Source: Planctomycetota bacterium
Lineage (GTDB): Bacteria; Planctomycetota; SBBH01; JAHFOU01
Assembly: GCA_023261525.1 (NCBI GenBank)
Contig: JAHFOU010000078.1
Location: forward strand, 1-9,149
DNA: 9,149 bases
Direction of reading: 5' to 3'
The position numbers and the translations under genes were made by a program. This document shows, one piece after another, positions 1 through 6,455 of this stretch (the first letter of the stretch is position 1; every line of letters starts with the position of its first letter). The notes beneath the pieces were generated by a model, which did no database searches, was not told where the DNA came from, and saw only the letters and a program-made list of their open reading frames with translations.

Positions 1-942
1 GCGGGGTTGAAGTTCACCTGGACCGGGGACACGGTCGCCTCGGAGGAGAAGCCCATCATCCTGGAGGCCCTGACCTTCCCGGACACCGTCATCTCCATGG
101 CCGTCGAGCCCAAGGCCACCGCCGACAAGGACAAGCTCGGCATGGTGCTCAAGAAGCTGGCCAAGGAGGATCCCACCTTCCGTTCCCACGTGGATCCCGA
201 GACCAACCAGATGATCATCTCCGGGATGGGGGAGCTCCACCTGGACGTCCTCAAGAACCGGATGATCCGCGACCACGGCCTGGACGTGGCTGTCGGCAAG
301 CCGAGGGTCTCTTATCGCGAGACGATCTCGAAGGCGGCCGAGGTCGAATACCAGCACAAGAAGCAGACCGGCGGCCGCGGGCAGTATGCCAAGGTCGTCT
401 TCAAGATGGAGCCCTGGAGCGAGGGGCCGACGCCGGTGGTGTTCGAGTCCAAGATCAAGGGCGGGACCGTTCCCATCCAGTTCATCTCCCCGATCGAGCG
501 GGGGGTGATGGAGGCGGCCGGCGCGGGTTGCCTGGGGCGCTTCCCGGTCATCAATGTGAAGGTGACCCTCGTCGACGGGAAGCACCATGAGGTGGACTCC
601 GACGAGATGGCCTTCCATATCGCCTCCGTCATGGGCTTCAAGGAGGCCCAGCAGGCCTGCGGCCCCATCCTCCTCGAGCCCATCATGAGGTTCGAGGTCG
701 TGGTTCCCCTGGAGTTCATGGGGGACGTGATCGGGAACATCAACAGCCGCCGTGCGGTGGTCGAGGACATGACGCCCCGCGGATCGACCCGGGTCATCAA
801 GGGCAAGGTGCCCCTGGCCGAGATGTTCGGGTATGCCACCGACATCCGCTCCCAGACCCAAGGCCGCGGGACCTTCTCCCTCGAGCCCTGCGGCTATGAG
901 CCGGTGCCTCGCCAGCTGGTTTCTAAGGTCCTTGCCTCTTGA
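1..942 (+). CDS. fusA: Elongation factor G, C-terminal part (5' end outside window)
   Basis: EF-G is the cytoplasmic GTPase that drives tRNA-mRNA translocation and, with RRF, ribosome recycling. The reading frame is open from base 1, so the gene is cut by the window edge; the TTG at base 7 is not a start. The 313 visible residues cover the end of domain II, domain III (PTFR, then GMGELHLDV), domain IV (VGKPRVSYRET, HKKQTGGRGQYAKV, and the tip motif HHEVDSDEMAF with the conserved histidine that reaches the decoding site), and domain V (LLEPIM, GDVIGNINSRR, PLAEMFGYATDIRS, TQGRGTFS). The GTPase domain is not visible. HKKQTGG, where ordinary EF-G1 has an RQSGG-like sequence, recalls the spdEFG/mitochondrial EF-G class; I infer this from memory. 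The ending on the operon side is intact (TGA 940-942). rpsJ follows after 60 bases, the common str/S10 arrangement. Confidence 0.97.
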   Translation, partial: AGLKFTWTGDTVASEEKPIILEALTFPDTVISMAVEPKATADKDKLGMVLKKLAKEDPTFRSHVDPETNQMIISGMGELHLDVLKNRMIRDHGLDVAVGKPRVSYRETISKAAEVEYQHKKQTGGRGQYAKVVFKMEPWSEGPTPVVFESKIKGGTVPIQFISPIERGVMEAAGAGCLGRFPVINVKVTLVDGKHHEVDSDEMAFHIASVMGFKEAQQACGPILLEPIMRFEVVVPLEFMGDVIGNINSRRAVVEDMTPRGSTRVIKGKVPLAEMFGYATDIRSQTQGRGTFSLEPCGYEPVPRQLVSKVLAS

Positions 943-966
943 CAATGGCAAACACGGCAGTAGCAT
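939..966 (+). promoter_or_regulatory. Candidate sigma70-type promoter for the rpsJ operon, overlapping the fusA stop
   Basis: A perfect -35 hexamer TTGACA (939-944) contains the fusA stop codon TGA (940-942). A TAGCAT (961-966; 4 of 6 matches to TATAAT) follows with a 16-bp spacer. Transcription would start near 972-975, giving a leader of about 30 bases before the rpsJ GTG. That leader has room for a ribosome-binding site (AAGG 991-994) but not for the long structured S10 leader that L4 binds in E. coli. Read-through from fusA probably also contributes, as no terminator is visible between the genes. This is a motif match only. Confidence 0.5.
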
Positions 967-1002
967 GGGCGGTTTTCCACCTCTAGGGATAAGGCAGACG
1001 AC

Positions 1003-1308
<306 letters not shown>

Positions 1309-1321
1309 AAGGCAATCGCAG

Positions 1322-2035
1322 ATGATCAAGGTCCCCCAGTTCTCGATGGATGGAAAGGCCCTCTCCCCGGTCGAGGTGGATGAGGCCGTCTTCGGTCAGC
1401 ACGTGAAGCGCTTCCTCCTGCGCCAGGCTGTGCTGATGTACGAGGCCAACCAGCGCGTGGGCACCGCCGACACCAAGACCCGCAAGGACGTCTCGGGCAG
1501 CGGCCGCAAGCCCTGGCCCCAGAAGCACACCGGCAAGGCCCGCGCGGGCTCCAAGCGCTCCCCGCTCTGGCGTCACGGCGGCACCGTCTTCGGGCCCCAC
1601 CCGAGGGATTACAGCTACGCCCTGCCCAAGCAGGCCCTGCGCCAGGCCCTGAACTCCGCCGTCCTCTCCAAGCTCAGGGACGGCGAGGTCAAGGTCGTGG
1701 ACAAGCTCGCGCTGTCCAAGGCCGGGAAGCCCGAGACCAAGGCCGTGGCGGGCATGCTGGAGGCCCTCAAGATCGACCGCCGGTGCCTGATCGGGACCGA
1801 GGCCTACGACAAGGCCCTGGCCCTGTCCGTCCGCAATCTTCCGCGCACCGACCTGTATCCGGTCGCCGACCTGAATGCCCACCAGGTCCTGAAGGCGAAC
1901 TTCCTGGTCCTGACCCGCTCCGGCCTCGACCGCCTGGTCGCCCTGGCCAAGGAACGGGCTGGGACGGGGACTGCCGCGGCGTCGGTGAAGGCCGCGAAGC
2001 CCGCGAAGGCGCCGAAGGCACGGAAGGACTCCTGA
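1322..2035 (+). CDS. rplD: 50S ribosomal protein L4 (uL4)
   Basis: L4 binds domain I of 23S rRNA early in assembly, and its long loop lines the peptide exit tunnel. The product is 237 residues from ATG 1322, chosen because it follows the S10 stop by 13 bases with GAAGG upstream; the in-frame ATG at 1271 lies inside rpsJ. Signatures are TKTRKDVSGSGRKPW (51-65), the loop QKHTGKARAGS (67-77), RSPLWRHGGTVFGPHPRDYSY, and a C-terminal NFLVLTRSGLDRL. Two loop positions depart from the common PWRQKGTGRAR: P66 replaces Arg and H69 replaces Gly. The last ~25 residues are an Ala/Lys/Pro tail (AKPAKAPKARKDS). The E. coli-type L4-binding leader seems to be absent upstream, so autoregulation, if any, must differ. 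The stop overlaps the L23 start by one base. Confidence 0.96.
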   Translation: MIKVPQFSMDGKALSPVEVDEAVFGQHVKRFLLRQAVLMYEANQRVGTADTKTRKDVSGSGRKPWPQKHTGKARAGSKRSPLWRHGGTVFGPHPRDYSYALPKQALRQALNSAVLSKLRDGEVKVVDKLALSKAGKPETKAVAGMLEALKIDRRCLIGTEAYDKALALSVRNLPRTDLYPVADLNAHQVLKANFLVLTRSGLDRLVALAKERAGTGTAAASVKAAKPAKAPKARKDS

Positions 2036-2352
2036 TGCGCCCCGATCCCTACCGCATCATCTTGAGCCCCCTCGTGACGGAGAAGGGGACCGCCCAGCGG
2101 GAGCTTCCCCTCCGGAAGCGCTTCCTGTTCGAGGTCGCCCCGACGGCCACCAAGCTCCAGATCCGCGAGGCCATCGAGGAGATCTACAAGGACAAGAAGG
2201 TCACCGTCACCCAGGTCAACACCCTGAGGGTGAAGGGCAAGTTCCACAGCGACGTCAAGCGCGGCCTCTATGCCGGGCAAGGCGGTTACGGCAAGGACCG
2301 CAAGAAGGCCTTCGTGACCCTCAAGTCCGGCGACGATCTGGACGCGGCATAA
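2035..2352 (+). CDS. rplW: 50S ribosomal protein L23 (uL23)
   Basis: L23 sits at the tunnel exit and is the docking site for trigger factor and signal recognition particle. The product has 105 residues. Signatures are PYRIILSPLVTEKGT near the N-terminus, FLFEVAPTATKLQIREAIEEIY in the middle (split over residues about 30-52), and VNTLRVKGK, followed by a Gly-rich loop and a RKKAFVTLKSGD strand. ATG 2035 overlaps the L4 stop in a TGATG junction and has AAGGA six bases upstream, so translation is probably coupled to L4. A longer open frame extends upstream inside rplD but has no L23 similarity and is not used. L2 starts one base after the stop. Confidence 0.95.
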   Translation: MRPDPYRIILSPLVTEKGTAQRELPLRKRFLFEVAPTATKLQIREAIEEIYKDKKVTVTQVNTLRVKGKFHSDVKRGLYAGQGGYGKDRKKAFVTLKSGDDLDAA

Positions 2353-2353
2353 C

Positions 2354-3181
2354 ATGGGCTTGAGACAGCGCAATCCCAGGTCGGCCGGCCAGCGCTTCGC
2401 GCTGCTGAACGACTTCGCCGAGGTGACGCGGCGCGGCCCGGAGCCGTCCCTCGTCGAGAAATGGCACGATGCCGGCGGCCGCAACAACATGGGCCGCATC
2501 ACCTCCCGCCATCGTGGTGGCGGGGTCAAGCGCCACTACCGGATCATCGATTTCCGGCGCGACAAGGACGGGATCCCCGCCAAGGTCGCCCACATCGAAT
2601 ACGATCCCAACCGCCGCGCCCGCCTGGCCCTCCTGCACTACGCGGACGGCGAGAAGCGCTACATCCTGCATCCGGTCGACTTGAAGGTGGGCGACACCGT
2701 GCTCTCGGGCCCCAAGGCCGAGATCCGTCCGGGTCATGCCCTGGCCCTGTCCGACATCCCCACGGGGACGCCGGTCCACAACGTGGAGCTCCAGCCCGGG
2801 GGCGGGGGCAAGCTGGGGCGCTCCGCCGGCTCCCAGATCATGCTGTCGGCCAAGGAGGGCGACTACGCGGTCGTCTCCATGCCCTCCGGCGAGGTCCGCA
2901 GGGTCCACGTCCGTTGCCGGGCTACCGTCGGCCAGGTCGGGAATACCGACTGGGCCCGGGTGAACATCGGCAAGGCCGGCCGGAACCGCTGGCGCGGGAT
3001 CCGTCCCCAGAGCCGCGGGTCCGCGATGAACCCCGTGTCCCATCCCATGGGCGGCGGCGAGGGCCGTAGGGCCGGCGGTCGCCACCCGATCTCCCCCTGG
3101 GGCAAGCCCGCCAAGGGCGGCAAGACCCGCCAGAAGCGCAAGGTCTCCAACCGGTTCATCCTGAGGAGGAGGCGCAAGTAA
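2354..3181 (+). CDS. rplB: 50S ribosomal protein L2 (uL2)
   Basis: L2 is a primary 23S rRNA-binding protein needed for subunit association and the peptidyl-transferase centre. The 275 residues are a normal length. Signatures are GRNNMGRITSRHRGGGVKR, YRIIDFRRDKDGIPAKV, IEYDPNRRARLALLHYADG, the GQVGNTDW turn, NIGKAGRNRWRGIRP, and the C-terminal basic tail KVSNRFILRRRRK. The usually near-invariant VDHPHGGGEG reads VSHPMGGGEG here. His230, which matches E. coli His229 near the catalytic centre, is kept, but the preceding Asp and the second His are replaced by Ser and Met. I believe some PVC bacteria share the HPM form. One base separates it from L23 and one from S19. Confidence 0.98.
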   Translation: MGLRQRNPRSAGQRFALLNDFAEVTRRGPEPSLVEKWHDAGGRNNMGRITSRHRGGGVKRHYRIIDFRRDKDGIPAKVAHIEYDPNRRARLALLHYADGEKRYILHPVDLKVGDTVLSGPKAEIRPGHALALSDIPTGTPVHNVELQPGGGGKLGRSAGSQIMLSAKEGDYAVVSMPSGEVRRVHVRCRATVGQVGNTDWARVNIGKAGRNRWRGIRPQSRGSAMNPVSHPMGGGEGRRAGGRHPISPWGKPAKGGKTRQKRKVSNRFILRRRRK

Positions 3182-3182
3182 C

Positions 3183-3497
3183 ATGGGACGCTCCACTCGC
3201 AAGGGTCCGTTTGTCGACGTCAAGCTCATGAAGAAGATCATGGCCCGCAAGGCGACCAGCAGCCACGAGCCCATCCAGACCTGGGCGCGCCGCTCCACGG
3301 TGACCCCGGAGTTCGTCAACCACACGTTCATGGTCCACAACGGGAAGGCCTTCCTGAAGGTCTTCGTCACCGAGGACATGGTGGGCCACAAGCTCGGCGA
3401 GTTCTCCCCGACGCGCGTCTTCCGCGGCCACAGCGGCCGGAAGAAGGAGGAGGAGGGCGCCGCCAAGCCCGCCCCTGCCAAGAAGGAAGGCGACTAG
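3183..3497 (+). CDS. rpsS: 30S ribosomal protein S19 (uS19)
   Basis: S19 lies in the 30S head next to S13 and contacts the A-site tRNA region and bridge elements. It has 104 residues, about a dozen more than typical. The core is canonical: GRSTRKGPFVD at the N-terminus, IQTWARRSTVTPEFVNHTF, VHNGKAF, VTEDMVGHKLGEFSPTR and FRGHSGRK. The extra length is a charged low-complexity tail (EEEGAAKPAPAKKEGD). The gene begins one base after the L2 stop and ends three bases before L22. Confidence 0.97.
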   Translation: MGRSTRKGPFVDVKLMKKIMARKATSSHEPIQTWARRSTVTPEFVNHTFMVHNGKAFLKVFVTEDMVGHKLGEFSPTRVFRGHSGRKKEEEGAAKPAPAKKEGD

Positions 3498-3500
3498 CCC

Positions 3501-3917
3501 ATGAAGGCCTCCCACCAGCGCGCCCGCATCTCCCCGCGCAAGACCCGCCTCGTCGCGGACATGATCCGCGGCCAGAGTGTGACCCGCGCCAAGGACATCC
3601 TGGATTTCTCCGACAAGCGCGCCGCGGTCTTCGTGGCCAAGGTCCTCCGCTCCGCCGAGGCGAACGCGACCCAGCGGGATGGGGTCGACGCCGCCCGCCT
3701 GGTCGTCCAGCGCATCCAGGTCAACGAGGGCCCGCGCTGGAAGGTGCTCTTCCCCAGGCCCCGGGGCGTGGGCGCCACCATGACCCGCCCGACCTGCCAC
3801 ATCGAGATCGAGCTGGCCGAGGCCGCGCCGGCGCCCGCCGCCCAGCCGAGGTCCCTGAAGCGCAAGCAGAAGAAGGGGCCCGCTCCCGCGGCCACGCCCG
3901 CGGTGGAAGGGACTTAG
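3501..3917 (+). CDS. rplV: 50S ribosomal protein L22 (uL22)
   Basis: L22 contacts all 23S rRNA domains, and its extended hairpin forms part of the exit-tunnel constriction. The product is 138 residues against a usual ~110. The core shows RARISPRKTRLVADMIRG (7-24), KRAAVFVAKVLRSAEANA, and the hairpin from NEGPRWK to THI-like CHIEIEL (75-105). The hairpin has normal length, but its tip reads PRPRGVGATM (85-94) where the family usually has PRAxGRAxRI, so it loses arginines. RPTCH replaces the common KRTSH. The extra length is an Ala/Pro/Lys C-terminal tail of about 30 residues containing LKRKQKKG. The start ATG 3501 is three bases after S19; GGAAGG lies somewhat far upstream, so coupling is likely. 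Confidence 0.94.
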   Translation: MKASHQRARISPRKTRLVADMIRGQSVTRAKDILDFSDKRAAVFVAKVLRSAEANATQRDGVDAARLVVQRIQVNEGPRWKVLFPRPRGVGATMTRPTCHIEIELAEAAPAPAAQPRSLKRKQKKGPAPAATPAVEGT

Positions 3918-3925
3918 GAGTATCC

Positions 3926-4621
3926 ATGGGACATAAGATCCGTCCGATCGGCCTGCGCATTGGTATCACCGAGTCCTGGCGGTCCCGCTGGTACGCCGAC
4001 AAGGCCACCTTCGGGACCTGGCTCGTCGAGGACCAGAAGATCCGGCGCGCCATCAAGAAGCAGTACGCCTTCGCCGGGATCTCCAAGATCGAGGTCGAGC
4101 GCTCCCGCAATAAGGTGAACGTGATGATCCACGTCGCCCGGCCGGGGCTCATCATCGGCCGCAAGGGCGCCGAGATGGAGAAGCTCCGGGGGGACCTGGG
4201 GCGGCTGGTGCCCAACCGGGACATCGACGTGAACGTGCTCGAGGTGGAGAAGCCCGAGAGCGACGCCCAGCTGGTCTCGGAGGCTGTCGCGGAACAGCTC
4301 CTGAAGCGGGCCGCCTTCCGCCGCGTCTGCAAGAACGCCATCGATACCGCCATGAACGCCGGCGCCCTGGGGGTCCGCGTCAACGTGGCCGGCCGTCTGG
4401 GCGGGGCCGAGATCGCCCGGACGGAGCACTTCGCCCAGGGCAAGCTGCCCCTGCAGACCCTGCGCGCCATCATCGACTACGGCTTCGCCGAGGCGTTGAC
4501 CAACTACGGCAAGATCGGGGTCAAGGTCTGGATCTACAAGGGCCAGTTCATGAAGGCCGAGCGTCCCGCGGCCACGGTTCCCGCCGAGGCGGCCCCGGCC
4601 GTCCCGGGGGAGGCGGTCTAG
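3926..4621 (+). CDS. rpsC: 30S ribosomal protein S3 (uS3)
   Basis: S3 forms the mRNA entry channel on the 30S head and, with S4 and S5, helps unwind mRNA. It has 231 residues, a usual length. Visible parts are the N-terminal GHKIRPIGLRIGI, the type II KH domain with its GRKG loop (78-81), and the C-terminal domain with KRAAFRRVCKNAI, which keeps the two arginines and one lysine linked to helicase activity in E. coli, then GRLGGAEIARTE and the ending GKIGVKVWIYKG. A 20-residue Ala/Pro/Val tail ends the protein. TAGGAG, five bases before ATG 3926, serves as the ribosome-binding site and contains the L22 stop codon. Confidence 0.97.
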   Translation: MGHKIRPIGLRIGITESWRSRWYADKATFGTWLVEDQKIRRAIKKQYAFAGISKIEVERSRNKVNVMIHVARPGLIIGRKGAEMEKLRGDLGRLVPNRDIDVNVLEVEKPESDAQLVSEAVAEQLLKRAAFRRVCKNAIDTAMNAGALGVRVNVAGRLGGAEIARTEHFAQGKLPLQTLRAIIDYGFAEALTNYGKIGVKVWIYKGQFMKAERPAATVPAEAAPAVPGEAV

Positions 4622-4624
4622 ACC

Positions 4625-5041
4625 ATGTCCCTCCAGATGCCGCGCCGGGTGAAGTACCGCAAGTCCCAACGGGGAACCGTGAAGGGCAATGCCACCCGGG
4701 GCAACGAGGTCTCCTACGGGGAGTACGGCCTCCAGGCGCTCCAGCCGGCCTGGATCACGGCTCGCCAGATCGAGGCCGGCCGCGTCGCGGCGACGCGCTT
4801 CCTGGCCAACGAGGGGCGCCTCTTCGTTCGCATCTTCCCGCACAAGCCCATCAGCAAGAAGCCCCTGGAGACCCGCATGGGCAAGGGGAAGGGCGAAACC
4901 GAGTTCTGGTGCGCCGTGGTCAAGCCCGGCACCATGATGTTCGAGATCGGCGGCGTGGGTGCGGAGGCGGCCCGCCAGGCCCTCCAGCGCGTCGCCCACA
5001 AGCTTCCCATTGCCGTCCGTTTCGTGGCGCGGGCGACCTGA
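4625..5041 (+). CDS. rplP: 50S ribosomal protein L16 (uL16)
   Basis: L16 is a late-assembly protein that organises the A-site side of the peptidyl-transferase region. The 138 residues match the family length. Signatures are PRRVKYRKSQRG, KGNATRGNEVSYGEYGLQAL (20-39), RKxP-like FPHKPISKKPLETRMGKGKG (71-90) and the ending HKLPIAVRFV. Arg84 corresponds to the arginine that the YcfD oxygenase hydroxylates in E. coli; whether that happens here cannot be seen. The gene starts three bases after S3 and ends ten bases before L29. Confidence 0.97.
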   Translation: MSLQMPRRVKYRKSQRGTVKGNATRGNEVSYGEYGLQALQPAWITARQIEAGRVAATRFLANEGRLFVRIFPHKPISKKPLETRMGKGKGETEFWCAVVKPGTMMFEIGGVGAEAARQALQRVAHKLPIAVRFVARAT

Positions 5042-5051
5042 GGGGGATGAC

Positions 5052-5423
5052 GTGAAGCTCAAGGAGATCCGGTCCCGGTCGGAGGCAGAACTGCGCGAGG
5101 ACGTGGAGCGTCTCCGGCGGGAGCTCTTCAACCTCCGGGCCCAGGCCGTCACCAGCCCGGTCGAGGACACCACCCGCTTCCGGAAGTCCCGCAAGACGGT
5201 CGCCAGGATCCTGACGGTGCTGGCGGAGCGCGCCCGGGCGGCCGGCAAGCCCGCCCAGCCCGTGGCGGCCCCGAAAGCCGAAAAGGCCTTGAAAAAGCCG
5301 GTGGCGAAGGCCGAGAAACCTGCCAAGGCCGAAAAGGCTGAGAAGCCGAAGAAAGCCGAGCCGGCGAAGACCGAGAAGAAGGCTGAGAAGAAGAGCGAGA
5401 AGAAGAAAGGACAGAAGGGATGA
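5052..5423 (+). CDS. rpmC: 50S ribosomal protein L29 (uL29) with long Lys/Ala/Glu C-terminal extension
   Basis: L29 sits beside L23 at the tunnel exit. The chosen start is GTG 5052, five bases after AGGGGG (5041-5046); the in-frame ATG at 4959 lies inside rplP and is rejected. The product is 123 residues, nearly twice the usual 60-70. Residues 1-65 are a standard L29 two-helix hairpin: KLKEIRSRSEAEL, RRELFNLRAQ, RFRKSRKTVARILTVL. Residues 66-123 are low-complexity, with 21 Lys and 8 Glu, mostly as KAEK/KPAK-type units resembling histone H1-like tails. Lysine codon AAA appears five times in the tail, while neighbouring genes use almost only AAG, which suggests relaxed or recent sequence. The S17 start overlaps its stop by four bases (ATGA), so the tail is continuous with the operon and not a stray frame. 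Confidence 0.93.
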   Translation: MKLKEIRSRSEAELREDVERLRRELFNLRAQAVTSPVEDTTRFRKSRKTVARILTVLAERARAAGKPAQPVAAPKAEKALKKPVAKAEKPAKAEKAEKPKKAEPAKTEKKAEKKSEKKKGQKG

Positions 5424-5674
5424 AGAAGTCCCTGGTGGGGGTTGTCACCAGCGCGAAGGCCGCCAAGACCCTGACGGTCAAGGTGGAGCGCCTCGTGCAG
5501 CACCCCGTGTTCAACAAGTACATGCGCCGCCAGACCGTGGTCTATGCCCACGACGAGAAGCGCGAGGCCCGCGAGGGCGATCAGGTCGAGGTGGTCGAGA
5601 CCCGTCCCCTCTCCAAGACCAAGTGCTGGCGTCTCCTGCGCGTCGTCCGGAGTGACAGGAGCCGTGCGTCATGA
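5420..5674 (+). CDS. rpsQ: 30S ribosomal protein S17 (uS17)
   Basis: S17 is a primary 16S rRNA-binding protein of the 30S body with an OB fold. The 84 residues match the family. Signatures are GVVTSAKAAKTLTVKVERL, HPVFNKYMRRQTVVYAHDE and the ending EGDQVEVVETRPLSKTKCWRL (read across residues about 53-73). The gene overlaps both neighbours by four bases (ATGA at each end), which implies translational coupling L29-S17-L14. Confidence 0.96.
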   Translation: MKKSLVGVVTSAKAAKTLTVKVERLVQHPVFNKYMRRQTVVYAHDEKREAREGDQVEVVETRPLSKTKCWRLLRVVRSDRSRAS

Positions 5675-6039
5675 TCCAGATGCGCGCATGGGTCGACGTG
5701 GCAGACAACACCGGCGCCAAGGTCGTCATGTGCATCCACGTGATCGGGGTCGGCAACCGCCGGACCGCCGGGCTGGGGGATGTCATCGTCGGTTCCGTGA
5801 AGAAGTCCCTGCCGGGCGGGGAGCTCAAGCCCGGCGACGTGGTGAAGGGCGTGGTGGTCCGCACCAAGCAGTCCCTGCGGCGTGATGACGGCTCCTACGT
5901 CCGCTTCGACCGGAACGCCATCGTGCTCATCGACGCGGAGAAGAACCCCCGCGGCACCCGGGTTTTCGGCGCGGTCGCCCGCGAGCTGCGCGAGAAGAAC
6001 TTCATGAAGATCATCTCCCTCGCGGCGGAGGTCGTCTGA
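5671..6039 (+). CDS. rplN: 50S ribosomal protein L14 (uL14)
   Basis: L14 lies at the subunit interface next to L19, forms bridge B8 and is the docking point for the silencing factor RsfS. The 122 residues are the canonical length. Signatures are MIQMRAWVDVADNTGAKVV, GDVIVGSVKKSLPGG, KGDVV-like KPGDVVKGVVVRTK, GSYVRFDRNAIVLID, and the family ending PRGTRVFGAVARELR then KNFMKIISLAAEVV. Its start overlaps S17 by four bases, and its stop overlaps L24 by one base (TGATG). Confidence 0.98.
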   Translation: MIQMRAWVDVADNTGAKVVMCIHVIGVGNRRTAGLGDVIVGSVKKSLPGGELKPGDVVKGVVVRTKQSLRRDDGSYVRFDRNAIVLIDAEKNPRGTRVFGAVARELREKNFMKIISLAAEVV

Positions 6040-6443
6040 TGGACATCCGTCGCGGCGACATGGTCGTCCTGAGGAAGGTCATCGAGGGCGCCACGAAGGG
6101 CCCGCGGAAGACCGGGGGCCCCGCCGGCAAGGAGAACCGGGGCAAGACCGGCCGGGCCCGCTCCCTGGCCGATTCGGAGCAGGGCAAGGTCCTCAGGGTC
6201 TTCCCGGAGAGGCAGCGCATCCTCGTCGAGGGCGTGCACTTCGTCTGGAAACACCAGCGTCCTAGCCAGACGGCGCCGAAGGGGGCCAAGATCCAGAAGG
6301 AGGCCCCCATCCACGTCTCCAACGTCCAGCTTCTCTGCCCGTCCTGCGGGAAGCCCACCCGGGTCGCCCACCGGCGCGAGGGGGAGCGCAACGTCCGCGC
6401 CTGCAAGAAGTGCAAGGCCGCCATTCCGGAATCGAAAGGATAG
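6039..6443 (+). CDS. rplX: 50S ribosomal protein L24 (uL24) with KOW-loop insert and zinc-ribbon-like C-terminus
   Basis: L24 initiates 50S assembly and sits at the tunnel exit. The N-terminus IRRGDMVVL and the downstream GKVLRVFPE, RILVEGVHFVWKHQRPSQ and KEAPIHVSNVQLLCP are standard. Between them, where the KOW loop normally has a short GKDKGK-like turn, there are about 28 extra residues (roughly 14-47), rich in Lys, Arg and Gly, e.g. TKGPRKTGGPAGK and RGKTGRARS. The C-terminus holds two CxxC pairs (C100/C103 and C122/C125) spaced as a zinc ribbon, a feature of some L24 families. The 134-residue total reflects the insert plus the ribbon. Start ATG 6039 overlaps the L14 stop. The insert stays in frame and the gene is otherwise intact. 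Confidence 0.94.
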   Translation: MDIRRGDMVVLRKVIEGATKGPRKTGGPAGKENRGKTGRARSLADSEQGKVLRVFPERQRILVEGVHFVWKHQRPSQTAPKGAKIQKEAPIHVSNVQLLCPSCGKPTRVAHRREGERNVRACKKCKAAIPESKG

Positions 6444-6455
6444 CGGGGGACATCC

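Noticed and set aside
1309..1321. Remnant or fused copy of L3
   Set aside because: The 13-base gap is too short, and neither flanking protein has extra residues resembling L3; no other frame in the window shows L3 motifs.
1783..2034. Long upstream extension of the L23 frame
   Set aside because: The extension is the shifted frame of rplD and is Pro/Arg/Gly-rich; the family N-terminus starts at ATG 2035.
4959..5051. Upstream in-frame ATG for L29
   Set aside because: It lies inside rplP; the L29 core begins at GTG 5052 just after AGGGGG.
5247..5420. The Lys-rich stretch as a separate histone-like gene
   Set aside because: There is no start codon with a ribosome-binding site at its beginning, and it is continuous in frame with the L29 core.
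3914..5551. A 545-codon open frame on the minus strand, and similar long minus-strand frames at 2321-3481, 5895-7100 and 7536-8648
   Set aside because: They lie opposite well-identified ribosomal genes, have compositions rich in Gly, Leu, Ala and Arg with no recognisable domain, and are expected in GC-rich DNA where stop codons are rare.
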